64,000 nt of DNA from Thermoanaerobaculia bacterium (lineage in GTDB: Bacteria > Acidobacteriota > Thermoanaerobaculia > Multivoradales > J023). Positions 59,385 through 64,000 of this stretch are shown here, in pieces. The DNA is taken from contig JALCBJ010000006.1 of assembly GCA_028066595.1 (NCBI GenBank), forward strand, positions 91,785-155,784. The letters are read 5' to 3'. The translations under genes were made by a program, and so were the position numbers. Under the pieces are notes generated by a model, which did no database searches, was not told the DNA's origin, and worked only from the letters and a program-made list of their open reading frames with translations. Numbering within the stretch: the first letter of the stretch is position 1; each line of letters starts with the position of its first letter.

Positions 59385-60839
59385 ATGCTGAAGGAACAAT
59401 CCAGACTGGTGAACACATTTGTGTTCCTTGTCGACCTCTTCCTCGTCGCCTGCGCCTTCGTTCTCGCCCATGGATTCCGTGCCAAGGTATTGCCGGCGCT
59501 GTTCCCGCAATGGGTCGAGAAGAGCCTGTATCCCCTGGCCGACTACCTGCCGTTGTTACCGCTGGTGGCGGCCATCTGGGGTGTGCTCCTCCTCGCGTCG
59601 GGTAGTTACGGTTCCCACCGCACCGTTCCGCTGGTGGAAGAAGCCAAGGAGATCCTGCGTGTCTGTGGGCTCGGTCTGGCGATTCTGGCCCTCGCCATCT
59701 ACGCGTTCCGGCTCGATCGTCTGCTGCTCGACGCAGACGAGTTCAGCCGCTTGTGGATCGTCTCCGTCGGTTCCTTTTCCTGTCTCTTGTTGCTGGCTGA
59801 GAAGCTGGCCCTACGTACCCTGTCGCGATTCGTGCGCTCCAAGGGGTTCAACTACCGCACGGTGCTCATCGTCGGAACCAGCCCCGGCGCCATCGCTCTC
59901 GCCGACTCGATTCGCGAGCACCGCTACTGGGGTTTCAAGATCCTCGGCTTCGTCGCCCATCCCTCGTCCAAGGGAGATCAGGTGCCGAGCAGCTATCGCC
60001 TCCTGGGCAGCCTCGACGACATCTTCCATATCGTCGAGAACGAGGTGGTCGACGATGTCCTGTTCTGCGTCAGTCGCCGCGAGCTGGACCGCATGGAAGA
60101 TCTCTTCCTGGCGCTCCACGAGCAAGGCATCCGTACCCGGTTCGCCTTGAACCTCTTTCCCCACGTCAAGGCTCGCACTCGCTTCGAGGAGCTCGACGGC
60201 GTGCCGCTCCTCACGTTTTCGACTGCGCCGGAGAGCCCGGCGCCCATGTTGGCCAAGCGCGTCACCGACATTGCCGTAGCGCTCCTGGTGATGACGGTGG
60301 CTCTTCCCGTGCTCCTGGGAATCGCCTTGATGATCAAGGCCACCGGCGGCGGCGCGGTGCTCTATCGCCAGACCCGTTGTGGATTGAACGGACGCAAGTT
60401 CACGCTCTACAAGTTCCGCACTATGGTGGAGGATGCCGAGCAGAAACAGAAGGATCTACTGCATCTGAACGAGATGGACGGACCGGTCTTCAAGTTGAAA
60501 GACGACCCGCGCGTTACCTGGCTCGGTCGGTTTCTGCGCCGCTTCAGCCTCGACGAGCTACCTCAGCTTTGGAACGTCTTGCGCGGCGACATGAGTCTCG
60601 TAGGACCGCGACCGCCGATCCCCGACGAGGTCGCCCGCTACCAGCGCTGGCAGCGCCGCCGCTTGTCGATGAAGCCGGGTCTCACCTGCCTGTGGCAGGT
60701 TTCCGGACGAAACCAGATCGACTTCGATCGCTGGATGGAACTCGACCTCCAATATATCGACACCTGGTCGCCGTGGCTCGACCTGAAGATCCTCGCGAAG
60801 ACCGTCCCTGCGGTAATCAGCGGACGCGGCGCGAGTTAA
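59385..60839 (+). CDS. Undecaprenyl-phosphate hexose-1-phosphate transferase (initiating PGT, WbaP/WcaJ type)
   Basis: 484 residues. Four N-terminal helices, a Rossmann-like central region (RTVLIVGTSPGAIALADSIR), a fifth hairpin segment (TDIAVALLVMTVALPVLLGI), then the catalytic C-terminus: YRQTRCGLNGRKFTLYKFRT, FSLDELPQLWNVLRGDMSLV, GPRPPIPDEVARYQRW and LSMKPGLTCLWQVSGRN. The DE pair in SLDELPQ and the PRP motif are the catalytic/structural hallmarks. It loads the first sugar phosphate onto undecaprenyl phosphate at the inner membrane. A tataat lies at 59317-59322, 62 bases upstream, a possible -10 box without a convincing -35. Confidence 0.93.
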   Translation: MLKEQSRLVNTFVFLVDLFLVACAFVLAHGFRAKVLPALFPQWVEKSLYPLADYLPLLPLVAAIWGVLLLASGSYGSHRTVPLVEEAKEILRVCGLGLAILALAIYAFRLDRLLLDADEFSRLWIVSVGSFSCLLLLAEKLALRTLSRFVRSKGFNYRTVLIVGTSPGAIALADSIREHRYWGFKILGFVAHPSSKGDQVPSSYRLLGSLDDIFHIVENEVVDDVLFCVSRRELDRMEDLFLALHEQGIRTRFALNLFPHVKARTRFEELDGVPLLTFSTAPESPAPMLAKRVTDIAVALLVMTVALPVLLGIALMIKATGGGAVLYRQTRCGLNGRKFTLYKFRTMVEDAEQKQKDLLHLNEMDGPVFKLKDDPRVTWLGRFLRRFSLDELPQLWNVLRGDMSLVGPRPPIPDEVARYQRWQRRRLSMKPGLTCLWQVSGRNQIDFDRWMELDLQYIDTWSPWLDLKILAKTVPAVISGRGAS

Positions 60840-60860
60840 GTCAACCGCATCAGCAATGCC

Positions 60861-61202
60861 GTTTCGAGAGTCCCGCCGGAACGAGCACGACCGAGACTGT
60901 CTGAGCTAAGGATCCGCCCAATCCTCCGCTTGCTACAGCAACGAAGACGTCGCGCGATCGCTACAGCGCTCAGGCGAGTTTCGAGGGGCGCGCGCAGACC
61001 GGCGTGACGGATCGTCCCCAACCTCGTTTTCGAGAGTCACGCCGGATCGAGCACGACCGAGACTGTCTGAGCTGAGGAACCGCCAATCCTTCGCTGGCCA
61101 CAGCAAACGAAGGCGTCGCGCGATCGCTACAGCGCTCAGGCGAGTTTCGAGGGACGCGCGCAGACCGGCGTGACGAATCGTCCCCAAACCCGTTCTCGAG
61201 AG

Positions 61203-61211
<9 letters not shown>
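60861..61211. repeat. Tandem ~166-bp repeat (two copies plus partial third) ending in the liuD 3' end
   Basis: Copies begin at 60861, 61026 and 61192 with gtt(t)tcgagagtcncgccgg. Internal landmarks shared by the full copies are acgaccgagactgtctgag, cgcgatcgctacagcgctca and gcgcagaccggcgtgac. The third, partial copy runs into the last codons and stop of the liuD gene. caaccgcatcag, from the liuD tail (~61222), also occurs before copy 1 (~60843). No coding capacity is credible. Confidence 0.85.
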
Positions 61212-63205
<1,994 letters not shown>

Positions 63206-63209
<4 letters not shown>

Positions 63210-64000
63210 GCCTCGTCTTCCCGGGAGTCTTTGATCCGAGCCCACGGCGATGGCCTGCGATCGGCAAAGGCCGCCATGGCCTCCCTTGCCTCGGTGCCGC
63301 GCGCCGCCACTGCAAAGCGGCGGGCACCCTCGTCTAAAACCTCGGACCGATCGCGTCGGTCGATGCCGGACATCAGCGCCTTGACCGATGCCACCGCCTT
63401 CGGAGCCCCGAGCAGAATCTCACGTAAACAGGAATTCAGCGCTGTCTCCAGAGCTTCGGGCCCAGGATGGCATTCGTCGACGAGGCCCTGTCGCAGAGCC
63501 TCGACACCGCGGATCAAACGTGCCGTGACAGCCAGCGTGCGCGCCTTTGCCGGCCCCGCCCGCCGGGCCACGTACGGTGCGATCTGCGCGGGTATCAGCC
63601 CGAGACGTACCTCGGGCATGCCAAATATCGCATCGTCGGTGGACAGCACCAGATCGGCGACGCAGGCGAGGCCGAGACCTCCTCCCATCGCCGCACCTTC
63701 GACCGCTGCCACCACCACACATGGCAGAGCATCGAGACGCTCCAACAGCCGTCCGAACTCACGGCTCAGCTCGAATAGAGGATCTTCTGATCTGTCCCCT
63801 GGCGACCGATCTCCCTCCAGCGCCTTCTTCATTTCGACCACATCGCCACCGGCGCAGAAGGTGCCGCCGGCTCCGCGCAATACGACGACACGCACGCGCG
63901 ACACCTCATCCATGCCCTCAGAGCTACCGTCCTCGACGGTCTGGCAAAGACCGTGCAACTCGCGCACCATCGCATCGTCGAGGGCATTGCGTACCTCGGG
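63206..64000 (-). CDS. liuC: Enoyl-CoA hydratase/isomerase family protein, probable methylglutaconyl-CoA hydratase (5' end outside window)
   Basis: At least 264 residues; crotonase fold. The visible start of the fold (PEVRNALDDAMVRELHGL) is continuous to the window edge, so the true N-terminus (about 10-20 residues) is missing. Oxyanion-hole segments are GAGGTFCAGGDVVEMKKAL and GAAMGGGLGLACVADLVLST, followed by AIFGMPEVRLGLIPAQIAPY with Glu at the catalytic position. A C-terminal ARGTEAREAMAAFADRRPSP is typical. Order hydratase then carboxylase alpha matches liuC-liuD of leucine degradation. Confidence 0.85.

Overview
The window is GC-rich, densely coded bacterial chromosome with short intergenic gaps and many 4-base ATGA-type overlaps. 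I found no rRNA, tRNA, CRISPR array, insertion sequence or phage gene. The gene mix points to a Gram-negative, respiratory, non-photosynthetic bacterium: bacillithiol genes bshC-bshB1, eukaryotic-type Ser/Thr kinases, two ECF sigma/anti-sigma units, PEGA and CRTAC1/UnbV-type FG-GAP proteins, an outer-membrane beta-barrel, a LuxE-like ligase, and a secreted protein ending in a FANGFETGDLSGWS-type tail. Together these fit Acidobacteriota (Thermoanaerobaculia-like) best. That placement is inference; no marker gene is present to prove it.

Layout. 0-4.6 kb: frameshifted APH-like gene, STAS protein, LuxE-like ligase, YbjQ protein and an ECF sigma/anti-sigma pair. 4.7-7.2 kb: glycosyltransferase plus PEGA protein, divergent from the sigma gene. 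7.2-11 kb: HD hydrolase, CsgG-like protein, purD and pta. 11-17.7 kb: a forward run of methyltransferase, bshC, bshB1, yidD-like gene, AI-2E-family permease and hybrid PAS histidine kinase. 17.8-20.4 kb: MFS transporter, VOC protein and an unknown secreted protein.

20.4-30.9 kb, reverse strand, is the centrepiece: nine genes, apparently one operon. In transcription order they encode Rieske protein, cytochrome b, a membrane-anchored octaheme hydroxylamine-oxidoreductase-like cytochrome, NapA, a four-heme NapB-like cytochrome, an alginate-export-type porin, and a ba3-type oxidase (small subunit, subunit II, subunit I). The set could carry electrons from quinol through a bc-type complex and c-type cytochromes to nitrate/nitrite on one branch and oxygen on the other. 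Palindromic repeats sit in frame inside the 5' end of the napB-like gene, and an 18-bp perfect inverted repeat lies just upstream of the operon.

31-38.6 kb: CRTAC1 protein, TPR protein, Fur regulator and DUF937 protein (reverse), an ankyrin protein (forward) and a YfcC-type transporter. 38.7-44.1 kb: an envelope-lipid locus of glycosyltransferase, RND exporter, LpxL-like acyltransferase and PlsC-like acyltransferase. 44.3-50.1 kb: methyltransferase plus GH172-type secreted protein, dicarboxylate/glutamate symporter and HtrA protease. 50.1-56.2 kb: two divergent kinase-family genes, a TPR-pseudokinase-kinase and a membrane sensor with degenerate cyclase-like and pseudokinase domains. 56.2-60.8 kb: ECF sigma, membrane-anchored anti-sigma-like protein, metal-sensor-like protein, and two exopolysaccharide genes (GT4 and the initiating phosphoglycosyltransferase). 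60.9-64 kb: a tandem repeat abutting a reverse-strand liuC-liuD pair, with liuC running off the window end.
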